A stretch of DNA of 64,000 bases. It comes from Sinotaia quadrata (lineage: Eukaryota; Mollusca; Gastropoda; Architaenioglossa; Viviparidae). Shown piece after piece: positions 37,116-50,500 of this stretch. The stretch spans positions 58,424,879 through 58,488,878 of the forward strand of contig CM054182.1 in the NCBI GenBank assembly GCA_028829895.1. The letters are read 5' to 3'. The notes beneath the pieces were generated by a model. It was not told the origin of the DNA and searched no databases. It saw only the letters and a list, made by a program, of their open reading frames with translations. Positions within the stretch are counted from its first letter, which is position 1; each line of letters starts with the position of its first letter. Both the position numbers and the translations under genes were made by a program.

Positions 37116-40100
37116 ATATGAGCGTGTGCACAGCTTATGATGATATTTGTGTAAGTGCCAAGCCAGAATTGGAGTTAACAACTCAGGTAAAGAATATGCT
37201 AGAACTTGCTGATGCAATCCAAACCAGTTCCAAGCGGAAGTTTTTCTGATTTAATAGTCTCACACTTATTCATAACAACTTCATCTATTGGGGATTCACC
37301 AAAAGTGACTTTTTTTGAAGAAAATTCCATATTTTAATCACTTTGCTTTTGACATAAATCAAATCCGGTCATCAAGACGATCAGTAGCTTATGGAAAGTT
37401 AAATGACTGATAAAGAAAGAATGGACTTAGAAATATTTTGTACACGTTTGCTATTGATCTTATTTGAATTGGAGAATATTTATGTAATTGAAACATCATT
37501 TCTATGTTCACTAATTTGACTACGTTGTAAATTATACGTGTGAATTTTGATCGATGCTATATTTCTTATCTGCATGTGTATCAGGCTAATGAAAATTGTT
37601 GCAGGATTTGTAAGTTGAGAATGTGTGTAAAGAGGAAAAGAAATCTAGAGATGAAATATGCCTGAAATTTAGCGCTGCCTTAATTTGACTTTTGCAGAAA
37701 GGAGCATGCCTTTTTTTGTTTTGTATCCACTTCAGACTGCAATCTCTACCAGACTCACATTGGTGTATCCAGCGTTATCGTCAAACTTATCAGTAAACGT
37801 GTTGCTGTAAGTTGATTCCTGTGAATTCCGTTTGGGAGCCAATACAGCAAAACTTGAGGCTTGAATTTGGTCTCCAGAATTTACAAAGACGTTTTCAACA
37901 TTCCTCGTTGTGTACTTGAGTAGCGCACACGAAGATTCTGGAACACTTCGCGTGATGTGCTTTGAATAGTTCTGATAGATTCTCCACGGTGTGCTTTGTG
38001 AGCGCATCGAAGATTCTGGAACAGTTGTGTAACGTGCCAAGAGGGGTACGTTGGACCGTCATCTAATAAGAAAAACAGTGACTTGTTGCAAACCAACTGC
38101 CTGATTGTGAACACGTGCTAGTGACAGCGGCCATCATTGAAAAGGTTATGTACATTAACTATAATTATCTCTCTAAAACTCCACTCTTATTACTGTGATG
38201 AATTATATATTTTAATTTGACTGCTGATGTCTATGCTAGGATAAACTGGATGAATGTCTAGCGTTAATCGAACATTGTTGTGATGTACATGTCAAGCTAT
38301 TTTGATTATATTCATATGTTGTATATTTGATTGTTGATTTAATAAATTTATTAATCTTTTTACACTTATTTAAAACTTACGTTGGAGTAATAGTGGGTTA
38401 ATGGGTGCTCGTTAAATATAAAAGACGTTGGGTGCTCGTTAAAAAAAAGACGAAATTTTATTACTTCTTTAGGAAGAAGTTTCCACCTGCAGAACATTAT
38501 GCGACAGTAAATTGTCTATCTTATTATTGTGTAAAGGGTAGAGTTTTACGACACCCTTACAATCCGCCAAGTGAGAGACATGTTGGTCTTGTGGGAGAAT
38601 TATTGATAACTATAAAGATTCTCAATCACATGTAATTAGTTATGTGTTGTTAATTAATATATAATAACCATAACGAGTGAAGGGTGCCCAGAGATGTGTC
38701 ACAGAGACCGGTGCCAAAATAGCACAAAGTTCCAATAGAAGTAACCTGACGCTAGGCCAGATGGCACAGAAATATATTCCAGTCATTTAATTAGTGTGGC
38801 ACATCGCCAGGCGGTACACGCAGCCACGAATTACAATGTTGCTTAGTCAGTTTAATTAGGATCTACCCACATAAGAGATGACCTAGGTCCCTATTTTTAG
38901 TGCCAGACAAACAAAAAAATCACTTCTAAGTCGAAGGACTCCAAGTACCATTGCAGACACGTAAGTTGAATGCTTTGACTATAACTTTGAATGAAGCAGG
39001 TTCTGCAATACATACTTTGCGTAAGTGTTTCCTTTAGAATATAGATGATTTACAACAACAAAAAAAAGATTAACTAAAGGGAATGAACTTGCATTGTACG
39101 TGTGAAAGTGCGTGTGATATACAATGCCGTAATGTTGGGCGACCCGGGGCGCTTTTTTATCTTTTTTTTTTTTTTAGTGTCTGTGATTGGTCTTAAAAAA
39201 TACAAACAGCAACAAAAACATACCCAACGAAAACAAATGAAGAGAGAAACCAACAATCTACCACTACCGCCAAATCCAACCAACTAAAAAAAAAAAAACC
39301 AACAAAAACAGCCGTGAAAATGTATTATATCGATTCCACAACAGAAGTGAACAAAATAAACACGTTTATTCAGTGCGATATTGCGACACAGTGCTTTCAA
39401 TAATGGTCACCCTGTATCGATGCATGAGTCAGTGGTCGACAGGGTGTCGATCGATTTGGACTGGGCTGGCAAATGTATGACAATGGAATGCTGTTACACT
39501 TTGCGTATGTGTGTGCACGAGCGTGCGTGCGTGCGTAGGCAGCATGACTTCAATAATGTGTGTGCGTCATTAATGGCACTTGGTTTCAGCCCATCAAAAT
39601 ACTAAGTGGAGAGCTCCTAACCATGCATAAGAGAACCAGGGATGGTGGTAAACGTGTGTGTATGATTGTGTGTGTACAGTATTTGTAAGGCATTCCCCAC
39701 ATATCATCTGAATACGAAATGCACGAAAACACAATTTTGTTAGTGAACAGCTCCGGCGATCGTACTCAACCACTCGATCGATCAACTGCAGACGAAATAC
39801 GCGACCGGCGATCTGCGTAGCTGACTCACAATAAACATTAGGTTTAACTATGTTCAATTACTGGCATCAAAGTCTCCCCCCCCCCCCACAACACACACAA
39901 ACAGAAGAATGTCAACAAACGGTGATACGAAACCGATGCTTGCTGCAGTGAGGTTGCGACCATCACAAGTAAGGTGAATTACCATTTGGCAGTTCAAGGA
40001 CGAAATAAAGGGTTGTATATCCTACCTCGTTATCTGAAAGACAATGACTAAAGGTGGTGATAGTTGGGTGGAGAAATAGTCTAATTCTAGACCGCATTCA

Positions 40101-43100
40101 CGCAGGGTAATAAAATCAGAAGAAAAAAACCTCACAGAGTTACTCAACAGTTATATTTCCCGTTATGCAACTGAAATCAATCACCGAACCCAAACTAACC
40201 AGTGGGCGCTTTCAGCAGACGAACAGAAATAAACCCTGCAAAATGAAATGAAAGTAATAGTTAGCTAGGCTGTCTTGAACGTAAACAAACAATGCAATAG
40301 TGATCTGAAACGTTTTCAGATGTGGTACATGAAACAGTCCTGACTCGGTGTTGTGTCGTAAATTTAATTACTAGTGCAGGCATTACTTCTACGCTCTAGT
40401 AGTCGGCATTCAATGTCCACACGGGGTTTCGCGTTGATTCTTGATAGCTCATGCTAATAATCTCTTTGACTGTTAAACATTGGAAAGAGCAGGCCAACCC
40501 CCCCCCCCTTTTTTTTTTACATTACACCCATACACGAAATCAGCAAAAACGCAAAGTGTATGCTAAACTCGCAGTCAACCAACCAATTTAATTTAAACCA
40601 GAATGGCAGTCACTCTATTCCTTTTACAAATTATGAAAATTCAAAGATCATTTAATAAAAAAATTTAATAATAAGACAATGTCAGCACCTTATGAAGCAG
40701 ATGTGTAAGCATGGCTACATTAGAATTGAAAAGTTTTGCAATATTTTAAAATTACTTTTGCATTAACAATATACTTGAAACAATAGCCCACATTTAAGAA
40801 AAATTACTGTGAATCATTTGTTATAAATTCATATGTAGACTTTATGTATATTTTAAAAAAATAAATAATAATCTTTTATTTTGTCATTGTTGCCTGGGTT
40901 CTTTTTGTTCATGTAAATATTCTTATACAGTGGAGTCAAAAGTATTTGGTGTCAAAGATTCAAGTGGAAGGTTGCTATCTTCCAACACAATTGGAGACAT
41001 GGAATCTATGGATTTCAGAGTTGCCTGGCTGTTGATCTATGTCTAACATTAAGAAAAATTAATGCCTATGATGGGGAAGTTGTTTTCTCTATATTTTCTA
41101 GGATTTTTTGACAAAAACATCATAAGTAACAGACAGAATGATTGCAATCACTGCTAGAGATATACAGTTTACAACAGTAATAAATATTTGAAGTTTTAAT
41201 GAGCATTTGTGCTAGGTAAAATATGAGAACCTTTGATTTAGATTGTAGTAATTTGCCAATAACCAGATCACCAATAGCTGTATGAGTTATTTCCCATTTT
41301 GATTTTGCCTGGACAGCTCCAAAACTTTGATCAGTTCCACAAAGATTCAGCTAATTGATATATAAATAAATACAGTTTTTATGAATGGAATCAAATAAAG
41401 CCAGCAAGTGTCAGTAATGTGAATATCTATATTGTCTCAAGGTATTTTGAAATTATAATGACAATATATAATAGTTTTTAAATGTTGAGAGAAAGCAAGA
41501 GCAAGCATGTTTATTTAATTAATACAAATTCTGAATCTGATATACTGTTCACTTGTTCCACAATTAACTCATTTTAAAATAGAAAAGTAAGTTCATGCTT
41601 CACAACATTTATGCTGCTTTGTGCACATATAGCTTATTCCTGTATTATCAATTTATACATTTAAAAGTGTGCTCAGCGTGGCCTTGTTACTTAGGGTAGT
41701 TGATAGCAGTGGAACATAAATAAGTAAGATTGCATTTGTTTTGGGTGATATCATCAAATTCTTTTCCTACATGGTTATTGAAACTAACAGCAATTTTTTT
41801 TGTGTTATGACTAAATAGTGTAAGCAATTTAAAAACAATTATCAGAAAATTGTTTCTTAGAAACATTTTATGAGTACAATTCTTTCCTTTACAAATGATT
41901 ACCTTACCTGTCCTGGTTACAAGTTACCTTAGTTACCCAATGGAAAGGTAAACATTCAAAAACTTTAAGTTCAGATGTACTTGTAAGTCATCGACTTCTG
42001 GAGCTTTATACATTTGTTGATTGCAGAATATTTCCAAATTGCTGAATCTTACTTTTAAGATATTTTAAATTGGTGGTGATATGAAAATAAAAACATGTAT
42101 GGTTTAAGATAAGATGTTGTATTAAAAACTTTACATGCTGATGACTTGAGCATAGACATAGAAAACTCAGAAATTAATGCAGCAGAAGTAAAACACTGAA
42201 TAGAGGATGGAAAGTTTTGTAGAATAAATATACAAATACTTTTTTTTTTACAATCCTCTTTGTATATATAATATTCACCATCTTGCAAAAATTAATACAA
42301 ATAAAAAATATCATATTTCTTAACTGTTATGAAGAATACAAATGTTTATTGAGAAATACTTATCTCTTTAACATTATTATCCAACATACAATAATAAGAA
42401 TGTAAACGGCTGCTTCCGAATATTTTTTTCCATGGTTGACAAATCTTTAACATAAAGTTAGCTACTATTAGGAGACTTAAAGTTTATCTATCACTAAAAA
42501 GTGAATGAATATATTAATAAAGAAAGAAATATACAAAACATATAACATTAATAAACAAATAAATACAACAAATGTGAATAAACATGAGATAAGAAGGGTC
42601 ACTCCATACAATTCATAAATGAGTTAACCAATATTTTATTTTAAAAATTCTATAACAATAGTTCACTAGTTATATATTCATTAAATTAGTTCAACTGGAA
42701 GAAAATGGCCATCACAAAATTCTTCACATGAATAATTTTACTATAGCAGACATGACAGTATTTTGAAAGTTTTTAAAGTCTGTAAAGCTTCCGTGAAAAA
42801 TAATAACATTAAACAATATATAGAAAACGATCAATAAATATATAATTCGTAAAATTAAATTTTCTCAAGATCAATGAATCTCAGACGTTGACTTAATTTA
42901 CATTTATTTCAGACTGAGAGTTCATTATCCCATGTTAACTTGTATACTACCATTCTTCAAAATTTCTTTCACGCTGAAATGAACAAGTTCCAGTAAATGA
43001 CATCAATTAAAATGTTAGTATCTGAATGGAATGTGAAAATAAAATCACAGTAAACTGAAATTGCAAATCAGTGTAATTAGTATAAATGACAATGACACCC

Positions 43101-43184
43101 TTTATTTTGACAGACAGAATCTAAAATCTCATGTACCAATAAAACTCAAACTAAACAACCAGGTTAGGTTAACATATACTTAAC
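37116..43184. other. AT-rich intergenic DNA, no gene seen
   Basis: From about 40.5 kb the sequence is strongly AT-rich and free of long repeats. A decayed two-copy repeat lies at about 37905-38040. No transposon protein is recognisable. Confidence 0.45.
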
Positions 43185-43985
43185 TCTGTGGCTGTCCTTT
43201 ATGTGTCATTAATTAACATACCTAATGAGAACTTTACACCCTCATTCAGTTACTGAGTGAATGCCCTTTTATGTGTCATTAATTAACATACCTAATGAGA
43301 ACTTTACACCCTCATTCAGTTACTGAGTGAATGCCCTTTTATGTGTCGTTAATTAACATACCTAATGAGTACTTTACATCCTCATTCAGTTACTGAGCGA
43401 ATGCCCTTTTATGTGTCATTAATTAACATACCTAGTGAGTACTTCACATCCTCATTCAGTTAGTGAGCGAATGCCTTTTATGTGTCATTAATTAGCATAC
43501 CTAATGAGTACTTTACATCCTCATTCATCTCATTCAGTTACTGAGCAAATGCCCTTTATGTGTCATTAATTAACATACCTAATGAGTACTTTACATCCTC
43601 ATTCAGTTACTGAGTGAATGCCCTTTTATGTGTCGTTAATTAACATACCTAATGAGTACTTTACATCCTCATTCAGTTACTGAGCGAATGCCCTTTTATG
43701 TGTCATTAATTAACATACCTAGTGAGTACTTCACATCCTCATTCAGTTAGTGAGCGAATGCCTTTTATGTGTCATTAATTAGCATACCTAATGAGTACTT
43801 TACATCCTCATTCATCTCATTCAGTTACTGAGCAAATGCCCTTTATGTTTCATTAATTAACATACCTAATGAGTACTTTACATCCTCATTCATCTCATTC
43901 AGTTACTGAGCGAATGCCTTGTATGTGTCATTAATTAACATACCTTCATTCATCTCATTCAGTTTCTGAGTGAATGTCATCTATC
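43185..43985. repeat. Minisatellite, about 70-bp unit, about 11 copies, with a 287-bp higher-order repeat
   Basis: The unit holds TGTCATTAATTAACATACCT, AATGAGTACTTTACATCC and CATTCAGTTACTGAG. A block of about four units starting at 43343 recurs nearly exactly at 43630. It lies about 450 bp beyond the stop codon of the EF-hand/death gene, in or near its 3' UTR. Confidence 0.95.
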
Positions 43986-44426
43986 GATGGTACTGGAATA
44001 TTACATTATTTTCATAGACTACAATAAAGAATGGCTGTAGAATTGGATTTCATTCCAAAAGCAAACAGGTAATATATAATTTTAATCCAAAGAGAGACCT
44101 AGTACAAAACAAGCACAAACATACCGTGATTTCTTTTACAAAAAATAATCACAAAACCCACACAATAACCAGATTATCCAATTAGATTCAAAACTAATTT
44201 TATATAGTGTAATTATTTATCATCCAAGTAAAAATGCTGTAAGCAAATGGCACCTCAATTGCACAGAGAAAGATCTTCAGTCAACATCAAGCATTAAACA
44301 AAGTGAACGATATATACAAGTAAATAACAATCTTTAGAAACCCTAACATTTAAATAAAACAATCATTTTCACAAAAGATGAACAAAATATGAAAGTTATG
44401 ATAGGAGTTCAATGGGTACAGGTTAA

Positions 44427-44546
44427 TCATGGAGACAAGAGAAGAGATGCATCAGTCATTCCAGCCTCTCGAAGTGCCCTTTCTAGGATATCTGATCTTG
44501 CCTGGCGCCCTTCACGAGACTTCCAATCTTTCAACATTTGGAACAC
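44427..44546 (-). CDS. Exon 8: death domain helices 5-6 and stop
   Basis: 120 nt including TGA, entered in phase 0 after gacttgcag. VFQMLKDWKSREG and ILERALREAG match the last two death-domain helices; only about ten residues follow. The only polyadenylation-like signal I noticed just downstream is ATTAAA (TTTAAT on the plus strand at 44081-44086); it is weak evidence. Confidence 0.9.
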   Translation of the reverse strand: MFQMLKDWKSREGRQARSDILERALREAGMTDASLLLSP

Positions 44547-47500
44547 CTGCAAGTCATTAATGTCATGTTGTGGGAATCAACAAATATATCACATAAAATA
44601 TCCACTATTTTGTTTTTTTTTTCCCAGTAAGTATTTTTGAGTGTGAGCATAAAATTACCTTTAAACATCTGATAATTACCAAGATAAAAAATTCAGTTGA
44701 AATAATCTAGCTATAATAAAATTTAAAACTTCATTTTATTGTACATATACGTAGTTTTTATAGTAGATGTTTATAATTAAGCACATCTTTAACTTGTGTA
44801 ACAGAAGAGTTATAAGTTGCAAAATGTCTCAGACAAAAATGGCAAGTATTTCAGTAGATGTTTATAATTAAGCACATCTTTATCTTGTGTAACAGAAGAG
44901 TTACAGGTTGCAAAATGTCTCAGACAAAGATGGCAAGTATTTCTGCTGTCTATTTAAAGATTTAACAGAATAGATTCAGTTACTCTCTATGATAAAATAT
45001 TCAAAATTTTGTTAGTACAAATTCAAAACACAGTAATTTATTAGATATGTAATTCAGGTCAATAATTTATTTTTAAAACTTGTACACACCTGCTGTATAG
45101 GACTGGAAGGGTACATTTGTCTGTAATTGTCAACATCATCTGACAGGAATCCAAGTTTATTCGCCAGCAGGTCCCAGTCACGGCGATAGATTCGATCTGC
45201 AATCTCACGAAGCATGGGGTCTGAAGGGACTTGAGACCTAGGCTCAGCAGTAAAGTTTCTTGATGTGTAACCTGGAGTATTCCCAACTTGACTTCGAAAC
45301 TAGAGAATGGAAGTAATGATTTTTATCCTGCACCTCAAAACCAATTTTAGGTTTCTCTGCAAGAACTTTCATACTCTGTTTATTTATTAAAAGAGGAAAA
45401 CTTCAACATAGTCTGTACTCATACAATTATTAAGTCACACTGCTCACAATTTTGGAAAAACTGTTTCTATTGCCAGGATATTTTGTCAAAGATCAACTGG
45501 TGAGCATAGAACTCTGAATTCCAGACCTGTTCTGCTACAATTACCAGCAAGGAACAATGAAGCAAAAGGTTTATTATAACAGCCTGCTGAGTTAGAAAAG
45601 GCATCCAAAGCAGTAGCAATATAACAGCCTTCACAATGACCCAGTTAGAAGTACACGTCCAAGAGAAGCAACTGTATCCATTCACGGGCAGGAACTAATG
45701 TCCAGGCAAAGAGCTACCTGAAATAAGCTGAGCAATGTCTGCATATTAAGGCACTTCTGACTTCTCCAAAAGGTGAATGATATGGATTCATTTTAGCTGC
45801 AGCACCCTATATATTTTTTTTGATACCTTATAAACACTGCCTAATTATTAGAACATCTAATATATTTCCTGTGAAATTTTAAAAACAAATATGACACTGC
45901 ATATTTAAAGGAAGATATATATAAAATCCTTCCTTGGGATACCATAAAAACTGACAACTGTTTAGAAAATTGTATGTGCAATACTTTTTGCCTGATAGAG
46001 CGAGTTCTCTGGTTTACATGAATTTTAATTTCTAATATTTAGGTACATTCGCTGAAGTTGTATTACTTGATATAAAATCCTGAGAGTGTAAGTGACATGA
46101 TAGTTCCCATATTTTCTGCCTCTTAGTTGCTAGTCACAGATATCAAACTAAGATCTCTTATGTTTCAACATTGTGATAAAAATCATTTAGATGTATTTCA
46201 ATGAAATTTCTGTTCCATGTACAAAATTTTTGTTTATAAGGGGGTACTGGAAATGCATAAAGAGTGACATCACATTTGTACTTAATTTATACAAATTCAG
46301 ATATACACACCTAGAGGGAAAAAAACATTTAAGGAGAAGAATGATGTGATTGTGAACAAGTGATGAAAGATGTAAATCTGCTGTTCCCTCAGTCAGTCTC
46401 ACTTCCTGCATGCTTGTCACAGTATCATCTTGTCATGCTAAGTGCACATGTAATTCTGGTACAAAGCATTTCAAGATTCATATGTGGTTTATTTGTATAA
46501 TGTGGCTCCTAAATGCAAGCCAACTACATGTACTTCATCTGATGTTCAGCCAAAGAAATACTCGATTTAGTTTCTAGGACCCTTCTATGAAACAAAGTCT
46601 GAAAATCATGTGAAATTTTAAGGACAATTTGAGATGATACCATGAAATGTTTGAACTACTCAAGACAGCAGCTATGGTTATCAATCACCATGCTTTGAAG
46701 AAAAAATAAACAACAGCAGATAAGCCTACATAATCAAATGCTTGAGCTGAATCAGAACCAACCACTTTATGTATGACACTCTCCATCACATGGTACCCTA
46801 ATAATAGTGTTGTCAGGAAAAAGAGGGAGTTTAATTATCACAATATGTACTGATACAGTGCCAATTTTCATTATGTCATAATTCATCAAACAGGCACTCT
46901 TCTAATAATTTAAAGTAATTTGAGTATACATGACTTTCACTATGGTGTCAGAACATAACCCTGCATAAGAGATGATAAAACTGTAATGCATATAAACAGA
47001 GAATTTACTGTATATCTTTACAAATCAGCAATTACACATTTCATATTTCAAATTACAAACAAGAGATAAAAGAATGCTAAAATTACTTTAACAGGGTGAC
47101 TAACTAAACTATGGCAAATTTGCACTCAATCTCACAAAACAGTACAAAATTTGCCAGCTGTGCAAACTGATTAAACTAGAGCAAATTTAATAAACTGTGT
47201 GTAAATGTGTAAACAACAAACAATACTATATTATCTAGTACTTGCATACTGTGCAAACCAGATTCTAAATCTCTGTATTCACATATTATTGTTTTAAATT
47301 TTTATAATTGTTTTAAAAAATATAATCTCTACCTAACTGAACTGGGCTTTCAGAAAAGTCACTCTGTACTGTCTGGCTGCAAGACGTATGTTGTGAACAC
47401 TATTAACTTTATTTATCACCCTTGAAATCTAATGAAGTATAGGACAATTCTATCTGGTACAGCAATGAAAAATTGTGCATACGATGCAGTTACCTCAGGC

Positions 47501-50500
47501 AAACTTCGGTGTACATTTTCACGCATATGTTCAGGCAGAATGTGAAAATTTAGGATGTGCATCACAGTTTCCCTAGGCAAACCCATCACAGTCTGAACAA
47601 AATCCCCTTCTTCAATTTGGCCTGTCATACATAAACCCAACACAGTCTTTATAGGCAAAGTATTCAGGGCAAAATCCCCTTTTCAGCTGGTCTGTCACAC
47701 AAATACATACAGTGTACATGCATCACAGACTCTCAAGGCAAACTCATCACAGTCTTTATAGGCAAAGTATTCAGGGCAAAATCCCCCTTTTCAGGCTGGT
47801 ATGTCACACAAAAACATCACAGACTCTCAAGACAAACTCATCACAGTCTATGCAAAACTCCCCATTCAGTTTGGTCCCTCTCTCACACACATGCATGCAC
47901 ACAACCATGAACTGACATGATGATTTCTCAAAAAATTGCAAACTTATATTCAAAGAATACTGTAGTAATTTCTTTTTAAAGAAATTAATTAATACTACTG
48001 GGTAAGAAAAGATAATTATATATCTAAAGAATTCTCATTTTATTATGGATTTAATATGAAATTCAAACAAGAGCAATGGTACAAGAATCAGTAGCAGAAG
48101 TAAAGGAAAAAAATATGTTTGTGGTACCCTTTCCTCTCTTGTCAACAATCTGGAAAAAAACATCTGTCAATCGTTTAAGTTCTTCCTGTAAAGGAAAAAA
48201 AAAGATAAAAATAATATCCAATAAACATTTTGAAATCTGAATTATATTATTAAATATAACAGCAGATTTGCAGTTTATAATATACATATTTTTCTGTCTG
48301 AGCCTTAAATAAAAAAATACTGACCCATGTCCCAGAGCAAGACTGTTTATCTGGGTTCATTGTATGACATTTTTTCATAATATTATTATTTATAGAACTG
48401 AATATTTCTTTTTATTTCTTGTTTTAAAAAAATGTTTTTGAGACTAGCTCCTAATATTCTGTTGGTCATCTCACATAACAGATTCAGTTTACTGATATTT
48501 TTATTTAAACCAGCATCAAAAGACACATTGGTGGTCTGTGTTAATTTACATTGTACCCATCATCCACAAACTAAAGGTAATGTAGCCTGTGATATTAGTT
48601 ATGTACCGGTAACTATAATGACTGCTCACTTAGAAGCAAAATAGTTCATGCTGGTTTAAAGTTCTCCAACATCCCCCTTCCCCCCAACATACACAAGTGA
48701 TTTAATGGTATTCACATAAAAACAAATTGTATTAATTCATTATTATACTCAAAGTGAGAACTGAAACATAATTATATGCAATACGAGAACTGCTAAAATC
48801 AAACAATTTGATAAGCACTATGGCAAAAGGGAAACAAATCTTTCTGGATAAATACAATACAATAAAATATACAGTCAATCAGAGACAAGAATAAAAATAA
48901 AAATTAGAACAAAATAAACTTACTTTTTTTTCTTTAGGGTAAACCCCACTTAATATGTTTTGGAACATATCCCTTGGTATTGGGCTGCCTTTGTTAAGCA
49001 TCTGAAATATGCCTTTTCAAAAATAACACACAATTAATTCTAATTTATTTTCTGAATATGGAGACAGGAACAAATAAAGTTTAAGTTTAACCATAAGATT
49101 ACTTTGCTTCTTGAACTTTATTATGTCAGATAGTGATGTAAACCATTAACCACAAGATTACTTTGCTTCTTGAACTTTATTATGTCAGATAGTGATGTAA
49201 ACCATTAACCACAAGATTACTTTGCTTCTTGAACTTTATTATGTCAGATAGTGATGTAAACCATTAACCACAAGATTACTTTGCTTCTTGAACTTTGTTA
49301 TGTCAGTGATGTAAACCATTAACCATACTTTGTTTCTTAAACTTTGTTATATCAGATAGTGATTCCAACCATTAGCCAAGTTTGGTTTTAATTTAATACT
49401 GACCTGGAAACATGACAAAATCTCTTAAATATGTTGTGATTTAATTGATAAAGACTTCAGATTCAATATTATTTGCTTAATTTTTAAATGTTATCAAACA
49501 GTAATGTAAAATTCACCTTTTGTCTTGATGTTAAGATCTTGAACCTCACACCATTTGAGTGCTCGCAGAAAAGTTTCAAATGTTATTTTGCCATCCTGTG
49601 TCTTGAAATACTTCAGAATCTGTACTAAGATATGTTCTCTTCTTTATATTGCTGTGAAGTTAATCTTAAGAAACAACAAGACTACTATTTAATTGTACTG
49701 TACTAGAATACAATTAAAGAAACTGCATAAACAACCACTACTGACACAAAGGAGACGTCTGTTATATGTCAGGACTGTGGACAGTAATCTTGTGAAGAAA
49801 AGCAAAATACATTATAGTAGTGATGGGGAGATTTTGTTCCAGATTATCACTAATTCTGGCAACAAATCATACATTATAGCAATTCAGGGGAGATTATATT
49901 CCAGATCATTAACTTTGGTAAAGCAGCAAAATACTATATAGTAATACAGAGGAGATTGTGTTCCAGATTACCATGAAATTTGGTAAAGCAACAAAATACA
50001 TGTAGCAATACAGGGGAGATTATGTTCCAGATTATTATTAAGTTTGGTAAAGCAACAAATGCAGGGAAATCAATTGTCAGAAAAGTAATGAAAAAAGACA
50101 TTATGTTTTGTGACTTAAGTATTTTACCCCTAGACTGGAACCACAAACATGTCTTCAAATATCATCAGTGGCAATTCGCTTTCAGGGGTGAATGGAAAAA
50201 CAAATGTCTATATAGTTTGTCTGGTATATTTTTTTCCATTATAATAAATTGTAGGAAAATACAAAAACATCAGCAGGCAAAAAAAAATAATAATAATGAA
50301 GTTCAGAAAAGATTATAGCTTGTTTGGATGAGTTGGATGAGAAGATGGTTTGTTTCAATTGCCAAAATCAAAGAGACATTTGCTACACAAACATACAAAA
50401 GCAATGAAAATGCAACTAATGGCTAAATCAGCAGAGGCAGAGAGAAAGGGAGAAAGAGAGTATTTAATTGCTACTAAAATATATAACATTTTAAAGTTAA

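Noticed and set aside
37732..38062. Minus-strand open frame with protein-like composition (TYSNTFTDKFDDNAGYTN)
   Set aside because: It has no ATG, is closed by an upstream stop near a possible acceptor, and its first half is a two-copy nucleotide repeat. No family recognised.
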